Shown: one piece after another, positions 22,932 through 34,490 of the stretch
How the letters are laid out: every line of letters begins with the position of its first letter
Position numbering within the stretch: the first letter of the stretch is position 1
NCBI RefSeq assembly: GCF_002865645.1
Contig: NW_020194684.1
Span: forward strand, 4,379,952-4,443,951
DNA: 64,000 nucleotides
Direction: 5' to 3'
Origin: Hyaloscypha bicolor E
Lineage: Eukaryota; Ascomycota; Leotiomycetes; Helotiales; Hyaloscyphaceae
Program-made: the position numbers and the translations under genes
The notes under the pieces: model-generated
What the model was told of the DNA's origin: nothing
The model's input: only the letters and a program-made list of their open reading frames with translations
Databases searched by the model: none

Positions 22932-24566
22932 ATGGCCCCCCCTGACCCCCCGGGCTCTAGCCCCCCTCTCATCGACTTTCAAGAGCTCGGAGAGCTTCCA
23001 GAGGGCCCTAGCGAGGAACTAGAGCTACCCACTAGCTCCCCACTAGCCCGGTTTAGCCAGGGAGCTCAATTCGCATTCGATTTAGCTATAAATCCTATCT
23101 CTTCAGACGAACTCGCAGCCCCTTTTCCTCAGCCTAATTCAGCTAGTGCGGCTCGACTAAGCCGCCTCCAGAACAGGCTAAAGCGTGGCCCTAGCGCGAG
23201 CGATATTAATAGTAATATTAATAAGGAATACCAAAACCACGGAAACCACTACTAATACCAAAATCAAGCTTCGAATAAAGCTAAATTACTAATTCGTTAA
23301 GCCCGGGACTTAATAGTCAAAGCCATTACTATTACCCCGTCACATGACCAGCAATCTCGATTACTAGATTTAGTAGAAATCTTCAGGGAATATACAGAAT
23401 TCGGCCGTATCCGCCATACTAGTACTTTACTAGCTTTATAGGTAGCAAACCTCGAAAATGCCACTAAACGGATCAAAATTTAGTCAAGAACTCAAGCTAA
23501 GCTAGCTACTCAAGCTAAAACTACCTCCGAAAAGCCTACTTGGGCTAAAATCGCTACTCAAGAACCACAAATATACTCGGAATCACACTCGGAAAAGGAC
23601 TGGACTTTAGTATCACATACTAAGTCTAAAAATCAGGGAGGAAAAGGCCCTAGTACACTTACTAGTAGCGGTAGTGCTCGTGGCACTAATAAACCACCCA
23701 GTGCACGTGATACTAGTAGTTCTGGTACTCGTGACACCAGATCTATAGCCCTCTCTAGGAAATGCACCTTCCTACTAGCTCATATAGAGCAGGCTAGCTC
23801 GTTCTCTGCTATTTCAACTCGCAATTCGCTTAATACTGCTTTCCGCTCTAAGGGAATCAAGGAACTAGTAATCTCTACGGTTTCTCTTTCCTCAAAGGAT
23901 AATATTATAGTTAATACTACTCCCGAATTTAACTCTGACTTTCTGGTTCAAAATCAAGCTATTATAAAGGGGGTGCTTCCCTTAGTTACAAGCATATAAA
24001 AAGAAGAACCTTGGTATAAAGTTATTATTTACGGTCTACCTATTCGTGAGTTTAATATACCCGAAGGAATAGACTTAGTCCTAGAAGAAATCAAGACCTT
24101 TAATAAGGGACTAGAGCCTATTAGCTAGCCCTATTAGGCTACTTCTAAGAAGAAAAGAGACTCAGGCCTCTAGCGAGCCGGTTTAGTAATAGTGGTATTC
24201 CCTACCGAGATTCAAGCTAATAGAGCTATTAAAAATAGACTCCTTATAGCCGGGATTTCTGCTAAAGTAATAAAATACCATACTATTTCTAGTACTACAT
24301 AGTATACTAGGTATATAGGGTACGAGTACTTAGATTCTATTTGCAAAAAGAAACCTAAGTGCTTATTATGTAGTGAGGGTCACGTGACTGAGAACTATTT
24401 TTGCTCTATCTATAAGAAGAAAGGTAAAAAATGCCCTCACGTAACTACTAAATACTCTAATTACTTAAGTACTGCCCACTTAGCTAGTTCTAAGCTATAT
24501 GAGGTTTACTTAGTAATTAAAAAAGCTACTACTACTATAATTCCTACTATTACTATTAATGAGTAG
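22932..24566 (+). pseudogene. LINE-b ORF1 (nucleic-acid-binding protein), broken by RIP stops
   Basis: ATG 22932 to TAG 24564-24566 spans 544 codons in one frame. The first 107 codons are open: a Pro-rich N-terminus (MAPPDPPGSSPPLID...) and a basic end. The C-terminus has a decayed CCHC knuckle whose Cys and His codons became Tyr (TGC/TGT to TAT, CAC to TAC); in LINE-d the same knuckle still reads C-x2-C-x4-H-x4-C. A second Cys-rich segment follows (CLLCSEGHVTENYFC at about 24358). LINE ORF1 proteins bind the element RNA. Stops are TAA/TAG replacing likely Gln and Trp. Not functional. Confidence 0.88.
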
Positions 24567-24570
24567 CTAT

Positions 24571-27500
24571 GTCAAAGTACTATAAGTTAATGTGAATCGT
24601 AATAGCTCTATTACTAAAAACGTCTTGCAAATAGCTATAGAACTGGATATTAAAGTCCTAGTAATCCAGGAGCCTTGGGTAATAGCAGGGAATAATAATC
24701 AGGAATATTGTTTTATTATATACTCTAGCTATTTCCAAATACTCCCGAATTACGGTACCCTGAGGCCTAGAACCCTATTTTATATAGCTCGCGAACTGCA
24801 AGCTAGTCTAGCCTCAAACTCACCAAGTAATCCTAATTACTTAATTATAGACTTAAGTCTAGGTATACTAAAAATGTAGCTAATTAATTTCTATAATATA
24901 ATTTACCTAGAAGACCCTAATAGTATATTAATTATATTAAGAGAGAATATCTTACCTACTACTTTCTATAATAGCTCTCTATTACTAGGTGATTTTAATA
25001 CATATTATTCTTAATAGAATTCCCTTAAACCTCAAAGTAGTTATATAGTTTATTTAATTAGCTATATAGAGAACCATTCTCTAAGGCTATTAAATAAACC
25101 AGGGAAAGGTACCTTCTATAGACCTAATATATCTATTCCTTCCGTATTAGACTTAAGTTTTACTACTAGTGAAATAGTAACTAAGATTAAAGACTGGCAA
25201 GTACTACTAGACTTAGGTTCTAATCACTTCGGGGTTCTATTTACTATTAGTAAGTCGACTTATAGCTCTAGTTCCAATCCAGTCAGATTTAATACTAAGA
25301 AAGCGGACTGGGCTAAATTTACAAGCTACCTTATTAATAGCCTTAAGAATATGCCCTTTCTACTTACTAGTATACCTGGAAACCATGAACTAGACCTATT
25401 AGCAGAAGACTTTACTAATAGAATAGTGGAAGTAGCTAGTAATAGTATTCCAAAATCTACTACTAGTCCGTATTCTAAACCCTAGTAAAATGAGGACTTA
25501 AAGACCTTACGTAAATTAATGCTATATTATAGCCATAAGTCTAAAGCTTCAGGGTATACTCTCTATAAACAAGAACTCCAAAATACAAAAAATACCTATT
25601 TTAATACTATTAAGAGTACTAAGCTAGCGCACTGGAATAAGTTCTTAGAGAATAAAGACCCCTAGTTAATTTTTAAAGCTATGAAATATACTAAAGATAC
25701 TATATATTAACCTATTCCTAGTATCTTAGATAATAGTTCAAATAAGCTAAAATCGACTTTCCAAGAGAAGTGTAATATCTTTAGAACTGTGCTTTTCCCA
25801 CTACCCCCTATTACTGAGCCTACTAGTTTAATAAACTATAGGTCTAGCTCAAAGTAGGACTGGCCTATTTTGTCTAAAATAGAGCTAGAACAAGCCTATA
25901 CTTCTAAGGTAAAGGGGAAAACCCCTGGACCAGACTTAGTTACTCAAGAAATTATAGTTCATGCTTATAGAGCTTCTCCAGATATCTTTTATAAGCTATA
26001 CTTCTTATTTATTAATAAGGGATACTACCCTAAAGTCTGGAAACAAGCTACTGGCTTTATTCTAAAGAAATCAGGAAAACTAAACTATTCCCTACCCAAA
26101 GCATATCGAGTTATTTCCCTACTTAATTACTTAGGGAAGGTTTCTAAGAGAATACTAGCTAGGCGACTTAGCTATTTAGCCGAGACTAGTGACCTACTGC
26201 ACCACTCCCAAATGGGAGGTAGGCTCTACAAGTTAGCTATTAATACTACTTTACTATTATAAAATGAAGTAGAATTAAATAAGTCTTATAAGCTAAAAAC
26301 TAGTACTCTTTTCCTAGATATTAAAGGCGCCTTCGATCACGTGTCCAAGAATAGGCTATTACAGATTATGATTAGTTTATTACTACCTACTAGCCTTATT
26401 CTATGGGTATTATTATTCCTAAATAACCGAGTATTATAACTAGCTTTTAATAATAGTATTGAAGTATTTAGGTCTATACTTACTAGTATTCCACAAGGCA
26501 GCCCTATATCCCCTATACTATTCCTTATCTATATCCGAGACTTATTTAAGTTAGCAAATATTAAATTCAGATCCTATTTAGATAATATATCCCTTACTAC
26601 TGCTTCTAAAAGTCTAAAGAAAAATATTAAGACTCTAGAAAGAGAAGTAAAGAATATAGTCAATTTAGGGAAAAAGAATACTATTAGCTTTAATATAGAT
26701 AAAATAGAACTTATTTATTTTGATAATTCCAAAAATAAGCCTAGTCTAAAACTACCTAATAGGGAACTAGTTTCCCCTAGTAAAGTAGTCAAATGGCTAG
26801 GGATCTATTTTAATGAAAATCTCAGATTTAAGGAACATATAGCCTATAGGGCTTCCAAAGTAAAACAAGCCTTTTATAGGGTATAGAGACTTATGAATAT
26901 ATCGCGTAGCTTATCCCCTTTTATAATTAGACAGCTATATTTAGCCTATATTACTAGTATAATAGACTATGGTTCTATACTATAGTAGAAGACTAAAAGC
27001 AAAGCTCAAATTCGGCCTTTATAGGCAATTCAAAACCTAGCCCTAAGGAAAACCCTAGGAATATTTAAAACTGCTCCTATTATTCCTATAGAGGTCAAAT
27101 TAGCTTTAGTTCTACCTATTATAAGGCTAAACCATAGTTAATATTAATATGCCTTTCGTATCCTTAAACTAAGTTTAAAATACCCTATTAGACTAGAGTT
27201 CGAGAAGTTCTTCCAAAGATCCCGTAATTTAGAACTAGTAGAATCTAATATAGACTCTATTTATAGTCTAAATACTAATCTAAAGCGAAATCACATAGCC
27301 AAAAAGTCTCAAGTAGAAACTATAATAAACTCTATTAGTAATCTAATAGACCCTAAAGACCTAGAGACTATAAGATACTTTTATTTTGCCCCTTGGGACA
27401 GAGAAGTGCCTTATAAAATCACTATATCAAAAGAGCTAAAGAAAGAGACTACTATATTATATAACTTCTATCTAAAGACTTTATATAATAATAGCTCTAT

Positions 27501-28569
27501 ACTATCTATATATATAGATAGATCTCAAACTAAAAAAGGACTTAAAGTAGGCCTAGGGCTCATAGTTTATAGTCACGAAATTCCTTATATTCCGGTCATA
27601 GCTAAATATAGAGAAAGCCAGAATATAAGAGCTAGTACTATAGTCTATAATAGAGAACTAGAAGGCATTACTAGGGCTATTAAGTACGCTAGTAATAAAG
27701 CAAAGAGAGGGGAGCTTTTTAATATCTTTATAGATAACCAAGCTAGTTTACTAAGATTAAAAACTCCTTCTAATAAGCCAGGACAAAGTTAATAGATTAG
27801 AGCTATACTAGCTACTAAGGCCCTTAAAGCTAAAGGAGCTAATATAGAACTAATCTGGGTTCCAGGGCATATAGATATAATAGGGAACGAAGAAGCAGAC
27901 GAACTAGCTAAGCTAGGCACTATTTCTCCTATATTAGAACCTGAATTAGTGAAAACCTCCTTTGCTTTCCTAGGAATTAAAATTAATAAAGTTAAGAAAC
28001 TAGAGTATAGACTACTTTTAGAATCTTATACTAAACCAAAAACCCAGCTAGAATTATATAGTAATATATATCCGTAAAAAGTATCCAGAAAGATAAACTT
28101 ACCTTTAGGAACTTTTAGGCCCCTAGCTAGTGCCTTCTTCTAGCTAAAGCTAGGCCACGGATATTTAAAGTCCTATTTATATAGGCTAAATATAATATCT
28201 AATAATAAATGCAAATACGAAAAGACTAAGAATATAAAGCACCTTCTTTTATACTACATGCTATATAGGGAGGAATAACTTAGACTATTTAGTCTATTTA
28301 AAGAAAGCTTGGAAGCTAGTGCTTTTAACCTATAATTACTATTACACACGGAAATTAGGATATTAAATATACTAGTATTCTTAAAAGAAACTAGTATATA
28401 CACAAGAAAATGGCATATTAAGCAAAGCGTGGAAGTAAAAGAAGTGGAAGAAGTGGAAGAAGTAGAAGAAGTAGAAGAAGTGGAAGAAGTAGAAGAAGTG
28501 GAAATAAGGGAGGAAATAGGGGAGGAAATAGGGGAGGAAATAGGGGAGGAAATAGGAGAAGGAAAATAG
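24571..28569 (+). pseudogene. LINE-b ORF2: endonuclease, reverse transcriptase, RNase H; broken
   Basis: A single frame of 1332 codons runs from the end of ORF1 to TAG 28567-28569 without net frameshift, although interrupted by many TAA/TAG. Endonuclease: VLVIQEPWVI near 24656 and LLGDFNTYY near 24982. RT: KGKTPGPDLVTQEI about 25910, FLDIKGAFDHVSK about 26311, IPQGSPISPILFLIYIRD about 26488, and the catalytic motif Tyr-Leu-Asp-Asn at 26575-26586, where the second Asp is lost by G-to-A. RNase H: open at 27406-27792 with IDRSQ, ELEGITRA, FIDNQA, then WVPGH...GNEEAD. A decayed C-x-C...H...C region and a Glu-rich tail end the protein. The true start is unclear: the frame overlaps the end of ORF1, and no intact ATG in frame is evident. 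Confidence 0.9.
28428..28566 (+). repeat. LINE-b 3' minisatellite (9-bp then 12-bp units)
   Basis: About eight 9-bp units of the gaagaagtg type encode an EVEEVE tail, followed by four 12-bp ggggaggaaata units encoding IGEE. Unit numbers differ between LINE copies (LINE-c has almost no 9-bp array). Confidence 0.9.
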
Positions 28570-28797
28570 GGAAAAAGGGAAAAGGGAAATAGGGAGTAGG
28601 GGGGGAATTACGATTTATACTTATTTTTTCTTTATTTCCTTAAGTTTTTGTTTCAGGGGTATGTCCCTAACTATTTACTACCTATATTGGAATTTGGGCC
28701 TGCATATAAGCTACTGAGACTCACGCTAGCTTAGCTAGCCGTGCTATATAGTTCTAAAACTAATAAAGCACGTTAAAAGGAAAAAAAAAAATATATA

Positions 28798-28812
28798 TAT
28801 ATAGTTCTGGCA
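28798..28812. repeat. Right target-site duplication of LINE-b
   Basis: Exact copy of tatatagttctggca at 22777-22791. Confidence 0.95.
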
Positions 28813-31800
28813 ATATATTATTCTTAGTATAATCTAACTAATAGGAGAGATTCTGGGGCAGTCCTGGCTATTCGGGGTTCTTATTATAGAAGCTCTAAAA
28901 AGCTAGGATACTATTACTTAATAAGAAAGCAGGATACTATTCCAAATCTGGATCCTATTCTTTTTACTAGACTCAGTACTTTAGCTTCCTATAAAGCAGT
29001 TTTATTACTTATACTTCTTGAACTTTATACTCTATTTCCCTGTCTTATAGTTCTAATAATAGAGGCTCCGGATTTGATTATCCGAGAAGGGAATTACCTG
29101 AATCTTTATATAGCTTCTTTATATAAAATACCGGATATATTCTTATTAATTCCGGAAGCTTAAGCCTAAAGAAATATCCTACTTATTCCAGGATCTTATA
29201 TGGTTCTTTTATTTAATAAGCTAGCTTATAACTCGGATAATTATTCTTCTAGTACTTAGTAATAATTTATATCTTGTTTCCTATTCTAAAGTTTACTAGT
29301 TAGTAGTACTTATTAGCTTGAGTAATATAATATTCTTATATTTATATTATATTTTCCTATATCTTTTACTATAATTTATAAAGCTATATTACTAGGGCCT
29401 TTGCCTCTTGTCTATTTAGCTCTTTCTTTGAAATATCTAATTATATTTGGGTTTCCTAGTTAAATAATATCTGCGGTTTATAGTTCTTCTCTATAAAGAA
29501 CAGGGATTAGCTTATAGTCTTATAGACTAGAGCTACTTACTAGTAATTAATTATTACTATTTATTCGTCTCAATTATCCTAGTAGTAATTTATATAGGAA
29601 TATAGCTATTAGTTAAAGTACTAGTTAATAATCTCTATCTGGCTATTAGTTTAGAGATAGTTAGTAATTAATAACTTGAGCTTTATACTAATACGTTTAT
29701 AGAACTTGCTTTAGAAATCTAATATAAACTAGGGGCCTTAATTAGATACTATAGTCTCCGGAATACTAATTTAGTAAACTATATAAGTAAGAAATAGGAG
29801 TACTAACTCTTTAGCTATTATTATATCTCGAACAGGAATTATAATAGGGCGCTTGCCCAGATAGTTAATAAAGATTACTACTATATTATACTTATTCCTA
29901 TTTTCTGGGTATTTCTTGAAATCCACTAATATATATTACTAGAAATAGTTAGGGACTAGTAATAGATACAAGAGCCCTGGCTTCTTATTTCTAGGAATAT
30001 GAGATTATTAGTAGATATAGTAGTTATCCCTATACTAATTAATATCTATATCTTGGCCTAGCTAGTAATAGTAGGCCTAAAGAAGCTATTAAAGCTTGGC
30101 TTATTCTGGATATCCTATTAGGGGCTATATATATACCTTCTAAATAAGAGTAATATATAAGGGCATCTCGGATATTATTATATTATTAGATATAAATAGT
30201 TTGCTATATTATAAAAGAAGGCCGTTTTATAGTATTCAAGTATTTTCTTTCTTATTTCTTGCCTTATCTCATAGCTTTTCTAGCTCCGGTAATTCTCGGT
30301 TCTTACTTAATAGCTTATTTACTAGCTAGATACTATTATATTAGGTTTCTTCTTAAGCCGGGCTTACTAAGGCCTTAATTAGGGCTAACTAGAAATCCTA
30401 TATAATATTATTATTAATCTTTTATTATAGGAGGAGAATTTAGGTCTAGTAAGCTACTATTACCTTATTTTAGGCAGTTATATTCTTATACTTCCTATTT
30501 AGGGTATTTGCTTATTTATTTGATTTATTTACCTAGTATATAAGCTTGAAATAGTAATAAGAAAGGTACTCTATCTAGTAAGCTTGTTTTACTAAGAGCT
30601 TTCTTATAGTTATAAAGTACTCGAGAGCTCGGTAGTCTGAGTAAATTATAAAGAGTGCTTCCTATAGGCCTTCTAGTTCCGCTTACTATTTAGTTAAGGA
30701 GAGAATAATAGCAAGTATTTCTTTATTATAAATATTATAATTTAGCTTTACTAACTATATAGTCTTAGAGAAGAATACTACCGGATACTAGAGTCCTGTC
30801 TTAACTATAGTAAAGAGATTCGGGTTATAGTAATATAGAATTAGTATTAAGAATATAGCTTATTTTAGCTTAGTAAAACCTTCTTAATACTAATCTATTT
30901 ACTTAAACGGAACTCCCTTATATATTAGAGCTATTAGGGGCTTTATTATATGGCCGTATTAATAAAAGTTATAAAAACTCAGAAAGCCTTATATTTCTTT
31001 AACTATCTTTAATAGTTACTAGTTCTTAATAATTACTATCTTATCTAGGTCTATTTTAATACCTCTAATAAAGATAATAAAGCCTAGGTACTTTATATAA
31101 ATAACCTTAAATTCTAATTTCTTAATATTTACTTAAAGGCCAGTATCCCGTAACTATTAAAGAATCTTTTATATATAGTTTTTATATTTCAGGGAATTAT
31201 CTAAATAAATTAGGATATTATCTAAATAAGCTATATAAAAGATATTAAGGTAATTAAAGAGAATATTATTTATATATTTCTAATATATAGCAGGGCTATT
31301 AGTTAGGCCTTCCTAAAAGACTTTATACTTATAAGTCCTATATCTTATATGGAATATTATAAGTTCTTCTAATTCTGGATCTATTTGAATTTAATAAAAT
31401 ACTTACTAAATATCTAGTTTTATATAAACCTAGGCTTGAGCTAGCTATATAAGGGTCTTATAAATAAGAAGAAGAGAATAATAATCCTTTTATATTAAGT
31501 TATTTAGCTTATAATAGTTAATATAGAATTAGAAAGCTCTATTAGCCTTCTTTATAAAGAGGATCGGGGATATAAAAGGAAACTAGCTTGGCTTAATAAA
31601 GCCTTATTAAAGATTCTCTTTAAAGAAATACTTGATCTCCTATAGCTTATAGATTAACTATTAATAAAGCGGGAAATACCCTAGGCTCTCTAGGCCTTTG
31701 GGATTATTAATCTAAATCTTATAGTTATATAGTTAATATAGAGATAAGATATTTAATACTTTCTTTAAGAAAATATTTATAAATTCCTTAAATTCCTCTA

Positions 31801-32750
31801 GTAAGACTCTTACTAGCTACTATAGCTCTATTTCTCCTGGCTATTATTTGCCCGGAATAAACTTGTTCTCTTACTATAATTCTAGCTCTTTATTAATCTC
31901 GAAAAATAATATTATAAAGAAAAGATTCTCTTTTTTCTAAAAGTTTATCTAGAAAGTAGCTAGTAAGATACCTATAATATTAATTATAGGCCTTAACTAG
32001 CTCTTATAGCTTTTCTTTAGATAATATGGTTTTAATATCCCTATCTCTAGCTTAGGAAAAACCTCTATATTCCCTAAGGCTACCTGTATTTCTCTATAAT
32101 ATTAAGCTTAATTCTTTTACTATATATGGCTTTCTAAGCCCGGGTTAGGAAAAGAATAAGAGGATTTCCTCTTTATAAGCTAAGGTCTCTAGAACTTATC
32201 TATAGCTATAGCTTTATTTCTTTTATCTATATTTTCTTAGTACTAGTTACTTTTCCCAGGTTTTAAGTTCTTATATATAATAGTTAGGACCTTATCCTAA
32301 TTCTTCTTTCTAGGCTAATTATCTGGCTAGATTAATCTTTTATTCTTATAATTAATTAGAATACTAGTATTTATAAACTATTATTATCCCAAAATTATAT
32401 TATATTTTCCTAGTCTTATAACTAGTATAAGTACTAGGACTTTCTATTTATTAATTAAAAGTATAAGCTTAATATAATAAGTAATAGATATAGCCTACTT
32501 ATTATTAAATCCTCTTATATTATAGGGTAATACTAATTAAATAAGCTTAATATCTAGAAATTATTTAATTATTCTTATAAACTTGGAATTAATAAAAGTA
32601 TATTCGTTTACTTTAGTATTAATAAAAGAAGAAGTCTTAATACCTAATCTATTATTACTAATTATATAAGAAAATATAAATACTTTATCTTCTAATAGCT
32701 AGCTTAAATTAACTTCTATTATATTTATATAATATAGCCCTAAAGAGAAG
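28813..32750 (-). pseudogene. Gypsy-2 pol remnant (protease to chromodomain)
   Basis: Read on -, decayed translations match chromoviral pol. RT about 31650-31080 shows YKLNNLI, YIKLDI and FHIRY at expected spacing and the catalytic motif as YLDNIL at about 31214-31230 (Asp to Asn). RNase H about 30800-30480 shows NKEILAIIL and DYRALEYF. The integrase region follows (about 30.3-29.3 kb). A chromodomain-like segment with decayed W-x-x-x-D-P-D-L-E-W-Y-P lies at about 29000-28870. Many TAA/TAG stops. No functional protein. Confidence 0.8.
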
Positions 32751-32799
32751 ACTTTCTTTAGAGATTCTCGTTTTTCTATTTTATATCTTTAAACGGCTT

Positions 32800-34205
32800 A
32801 CTTATAATAAATACCGCTAGCTTAGCTACTAAAACTTGCTTTATATATTTGGTCTTAGGCTCTGGATAGCTTCTAGATATATAACCAAATTTATTATAGT
32901 TATAATACTTGAGATCTAAGGATCCGGGCTTCGGGGTGGCAGGCTTATCTATTACTAGGATCTTGAAAGCGGGCTTTATATAAAAGGCGCCTCCTGAACT
33001 TGTCTTGTCTATATCTTTATTAGCTTTCTTGGATACCTAGTTTTTCTTTTTATAATAAGCTCGGATCTACTAATTATTTATAATATAATATTATACGAAC
33101 TCTATAGTATAAATAGCCGGGTTATTATAATATATAGCTATAGCCTTTTAGAGCTTCTAGATAAGCTTATTATTTAGGTTATCCTTAAGGTCCTATAAAT
33201 TAATATTTCCGTTTATTATATATCTTAGAAATAAGATATAGAATTCTTAAAAGGTCTGGCCCTTTTTTATAAATAGTTTTTAAAGACTTACCGAGTATTA
33301 TATTCCTTATTTGGGTTACTATATAGCTTCTTTAAGTAAGTATATAGTTCTCTAATAGTCTTATATATATATTAACTATCCTGATTTAGGCAAGAGGAAA
33401 TTAGTATAAAGATATAACTATTTATATAGCCGGAAATATAAATAATCTTAAGGTTCTCTATCTAATAAGTATTAGAGTTATTATAAAGCTTATTCTTAAT
33501 CTAAACTAACTAATTATTAGAGGTAATACTATTCTTAGTTATATTTTTAAAAATAAGAAAGTCAGGGAGTTTAACTAAATATCTACTTTCTAGAGCAAGG
33601 GAACTAGTTATTCCTATAGGCTATATAATAAGCTTTTTAATAATGGCTTTATTCTTTTATAAGGCTTGCTTGGTTTTTCTTAGCTAATTATAATAATTCT
33701 TACTATAGGCAAGAATATTATATATCTTTAGAATTAGCTTAATAATCTCCTTATATAAAGCCTCTGGGCTTTAAAGTAACTCTTAGAAATCCGCCTTTAA
33801 TAGGGCAGGTTCCTCTTCTTTCTTGGCTCTCTAAAAGAGAGTATCTCTCTTACTATAAGTATTAACGGGATATTCGGATTCTTTAGAAGACTTAATAAGA
33901 GGCTCTAGTTCACTTTCTAGTAATATACTAGTAATATCTCGTACTATAGCTTCTTCTGACTTGCCTAGTTATTCTGGGACTTGCTTTCTTATAGGTCTTT
34001 ATTTAGTAATAAGGTTACTGGCCTATTTACTTACCTAGCTAGTCCAGGGCTTTCTTGCCTAGTTATTCTAGGGATTTCTTTTATTCTAATATTAGTTAAC
34101 CGGTACAGGAGTAGCCATAATATATTACGTTTATACTTATTAAAAACCAATCGGGTAAGTATTATTTAAATCCTCTATAGGATTAAGAAGTAGGTAAACT
34201 TTGAA
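32800..34205 (-). pseudogene. Gypsy-2 gag remnant with decayed zinc knuckle
   Basis: On -, next to the 5' LTR. At about 32940-32870 the translation reads KYYNYNKFGYISRSYPEPK, a CCHC knuckle (C-x2-C-x4-H-x4-C) in which every Cys and the His have become Tyr through TGC/TGT to TAT and CAC to TAT. Spacing is perfectly kept. The + strand open frame 33981-34169 in this region is antisense and not a gene. Confidence 0.75.
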
Positions 34206-34209
34206 TTAT

Positions 34210-34490
34210 ATTACGAGTATAAGATCTAGGGCCTAGAAGGTATAGTTAGACTATCTTTATTTTAATAATTCAAAGCTAAAGAAAAAAGAGGATCTCAAAG
34301 AAGTCTCGGATCTAAATAATTGCAAGCTATATACGGGCTCACGTTACTAGCTTAAGCTCGGGATCACATGTAATAATCAGGTAACTATAAATGCCTCGCT
34401 TAGATACCAGATACCTCTCTCAGATATTAGATATCTCTCTAGCTCTAGTCTAACTTTTACTAGTACTATATATTATAATAACTATAATAT
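34210..34490 (-). repeat. Gypsy-2 5' LTR
   Basis: Direct repeat of 22371-22651. On - it leads into gag leftward. The adjacent primer-binding site could not be assigned to a tRNA. Confidence 0.88.

Larger units (their letters stand above)
22792..28797 (+). mobile_element. LINE-b: essentially full-length LINE (Tad1/I-like), inside Gypsy-2
   Basis: About 6.0 kb with a C-rich 5' leader, ORF1, ORF2, a 3' UTR and a poly-A tail, flanked by a perfect 15-bp duplication. It starts just upstream of ttttttccgg, as do LINE-c and LINE-d, which argues that the 5' end is complete. ORF2 with endonuclease, RT and RNase H in this order fits fungal Tad1/I-type LINEs. Both ORFs keep their frame but carry RIP-type stops. 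Confidence 0.94.
22371..34490 (-). mobile_element. Gypsy-2 copy 1: near-complete chromoviral Gypsy element carrying LINE-b
   Basis: Two direct LTRs of about 281 bp (22371-22651 and 34210-34490) bracket gag and pol on -, in the order gag (right), RT, RNase H, integrase, chromodomain (left). A polypurine tract (cgagagaggg on -) abuts the 3' LTR. LINE-b (22792-28797) is inserted close to the 3' end. An ATTAT duplication (22366-22370, 34491-34495) flanks the element; the AT-rich context leaves the border uncertain by about 3 bp. Internal sequence is clearly less mutated than Gypsy-2 copy 2. Confidence 0.88.

Noticed and set aside
33981..34169. 62-codon hydrophobic + strand frame
   Set aside because: It lies antisense within the Gypsy-2 gag region next to the 5' LTR; hydrophobicity comes from AT-rich codons.
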